Source: Blautia massiliensis (ex Durand et al. 2017) (GTDB lineage Bacteria > Bacillota > Clostridia > Lachnospirales > Lachnospiraceae). Taken from it: a stretch of 64,000 nucleotides of DNA. The stretch covers positions 1,053,293 to 1,117,292 of the forward strand of contig NZ_LN913006.1 in NCBI RefSeq assembly GCF_001487165.1, in the 5' to 3' direction. The translations under genes and the position numbers were made by a program. Shown piece after piece: positions 62,975 through 64,000 of the stretch. The notes below the pieces were generated by a model. That model searched no databases, had not been told where the DNA came from, and saw only the letters and a list, made by a program, of their open reading frames with translations. The stretch's first letter is position 1; the number at the start of each line of letters is the position of its first letter.

Positions 62975-64000
62975 AGAAGAAATGGAATAATATCGCACCG
63001 GAAGTACCACAGGATTTTCATAATAAATTTGAAGATACACTAAAACAGATTGAACAGGCGGATTCAGTTGATAAAAAATACAAAAGAAAAAAAATCAGTG
63101 GACGATTATTGATTGCAGCAGCAGTAATCTGTACTGGTATGGCTGTTACTGTGGCTGCAAAAGAGTTCTTTAAATGGAATGATTACCTGGTGAAAAGACT
63201 GGATCCATCGGAGGAACAGCAGGAGACACTGCAGGAATCAACTTATATTCAGAATATAGACCAGTCTGTAACACAAAATGGTGTGACGGTTACCCTGACA
63301 GATTCTATTCAGGATCAGGGATTCCTGTATGCTTTTTTTGAAGTGAAAACAGAGGACAGTATTTCTATGACTGATCATACTTCTTTTGAGGAGATGACAC
63401 ATTTTAAGATCGATGGAAAAGAAGTATATGCAGTGGACGATAACAGATTTGGAAGTTTCAATACTGGGGTAGGACAGGATGTGTTACTGAAAACAGATCA
63501 AAATTCTACACATCTTAAATATTTTAACGCCTGTATATCTTATGACGGTGATTATGATCTGAGTAATAAAACAGTAGAAATCACATTAAAGAATCTTACG
63601 GAGGAAGGAGATTATGATACGACTGTTATTACAGATGGAACATGGGATTTTAAATGGACTCTGGGTGCAGTAAAGCCTCCGACAACTCTGGAAGTGAATC
63701 GGAAATGTGATTTTGGAGGTTATGAAATCACAGTGAAAAAAATGGAAGTAACGCCCCTTTTATGGTCATTATATCTTGATTATGATGAAGCTATGAAGGT
63801 GTATGAAGATGAGAAAAACAAGTTTGAGTACACAGGTACAGATTATGGCATGGATCTTTATGGCAGAGCTAATATTGACCAGGTGCGTTATAAAGATGGA
63901 ACGGTTTTAACACTCGATCTGACCATGGGAGGCATCGCTGGCGGTGGAGAAAAACAGGATAAGGAAAATGGTGTCATGATCATCAGAAACAGCTTCCCGC
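62968..64000 (+). CDS. DUF4179-type membrane anti-sigma protein, partial
   Basis: The frame starts at ATG 62968 and is open to the right edge (344 codons seen). The N-terminal 45 residues are cytoplasmic and charged. One membrane helix (GRLLIAAAVICTGMAVTVAA, about 48-68) follows, then an outer domain with QNGVTVTLTDSIQDQGFLYAFFEV (in part) of the DUF4179 type. Partnership with the preceding sigma factor as its anti-sigma factor follows from the seven-base overlap. Confidence 0.85.
   Translation, partial: MLEKKWNNIAPEVPQDFHNKFEDTLKQIEQADSVDKKYKRKKISGRLLIAAAVICTGMAVTVAAKEFFKWNDYLVKRLDPSEEQQETLQESTYIQNIDQSVTQNGVTVTLTDSIQDQGFLYAFFEVKTEDSISMTDHTSFEEMTHFKIDGKEVYAVDDNRFGSFNTGVGQDVLLKTDQNSTHLKYFNACISYDGDYDLSNKTVEITLKNLTEEGDYDTTVITDGTWDFKWTLGAVKPPTTLEVNRKCDFGGYEITVKKMEVTPLLWSLYLDYDEAMKVYEDEKNKFEYTGTDYGMDLYGRANIDQVRYKDGTVLTLDLTMGGIAGGGEKQDKENGVMIIRNSFP

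Noticed and set aside
1..64000. tRNA genes, rRNA genes, CRISPR arrays, prophage modules or a replication origin
   Set aside because: I looked for cloverleaf ends, regular spaced repeats, phage structural genes and DnaA-box clusters and found none that could be supported.

Overview
The window looks like chromosomal DNA of a spore-forming Clostridia bacterium, most likely family Lachnospiraceae. The evidence is the gene content (alpha/beta-type SASP, YlbJ, HisZ-dependent short HisG, FakA next to Asp23, a high-cysteine small protein), strong AGGAGG ribosome binding sites with many ATGA overlaps, moderate-to-low GC, and T-box, cobalamin and THF riboswitches. The genus cannot be fixed from this sequence alone. 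No tRNA, rRNA, CRISPR array, prophage or replication origin was seen.

Layout. 1-1.9 kb: a caspase-like gene whose 5' end lies outside the window, split by an IS200/IS605-type insertion (about 395-1067) so precisely that removing the insert restores the reading frame. 2.3-3.1 kb: a MmcQ/YjbR protein and a flavodoxin. 3.2-3.9 kb: an unannotated locus with all the parts of a par/Fst-type type I toxin-antitoxin module, lying between two identical 46-bp direct repeats. 3.9-8.7 kb: asp23-like, fakA, recG and a Lys/Ala/Thr-rich protein. 8.9-11 kb: SGNH hydrolase, SASP, secreted nuclease. 11-15.7 kb: mgsA-rsmD-coaD, a coiled-coil protein, ylbJ and pepD. 16-21.4 kb: small alarmone synthetase, YgiQ, a membrane protein, RluA-type synthase, lepB, recU. 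21.4-26.5 kb: hisZ-G-D-B and a HisIE carrying a degenerate HisF-like barrel. 26.7-27.6 kb: an AstE/AspA-like deacylase.

27.7-33.4 kb is a five-gene nickel/peptide-type ABC importer preceded by a cobalamin riboswitch with its own terminator; a CsoR/RcnR-like palindrome lies inside an upstream promoter. 33.4-35.6 kb: an internally deleted binding-protein pseudogene and putP. 35.7-38.6 kb: a minus-strand folate operon (folE, HD protein, folP, folBK) under a THF riboswitch. 38.8-41.5 kb: small proteins, a 26-cysteine protein and a repeat-bearing wall hydrolase. 41.5-50 kb: rnhA, T-box-controlled tyrS, alaS, rpsU, cls and miaB. 50.2-53.2 kb: csoR with two operators and copA, whose 3' end has an in-frame internal start that could release a CopZ-like chaperone.

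53.4-59.5 kb: a PurF homolog lacking the nucleophilic cysteine, a HAD phosphatase, thiD, aminopeptidase P and adenosine deaminase. 59.6-64 kb is a small accessory region: a truncated IS5-type transposase, two separate ECF sigma/anti-sigma pairs, and broken transposase and integrase pieces between them. The last gene runs off the right edge.
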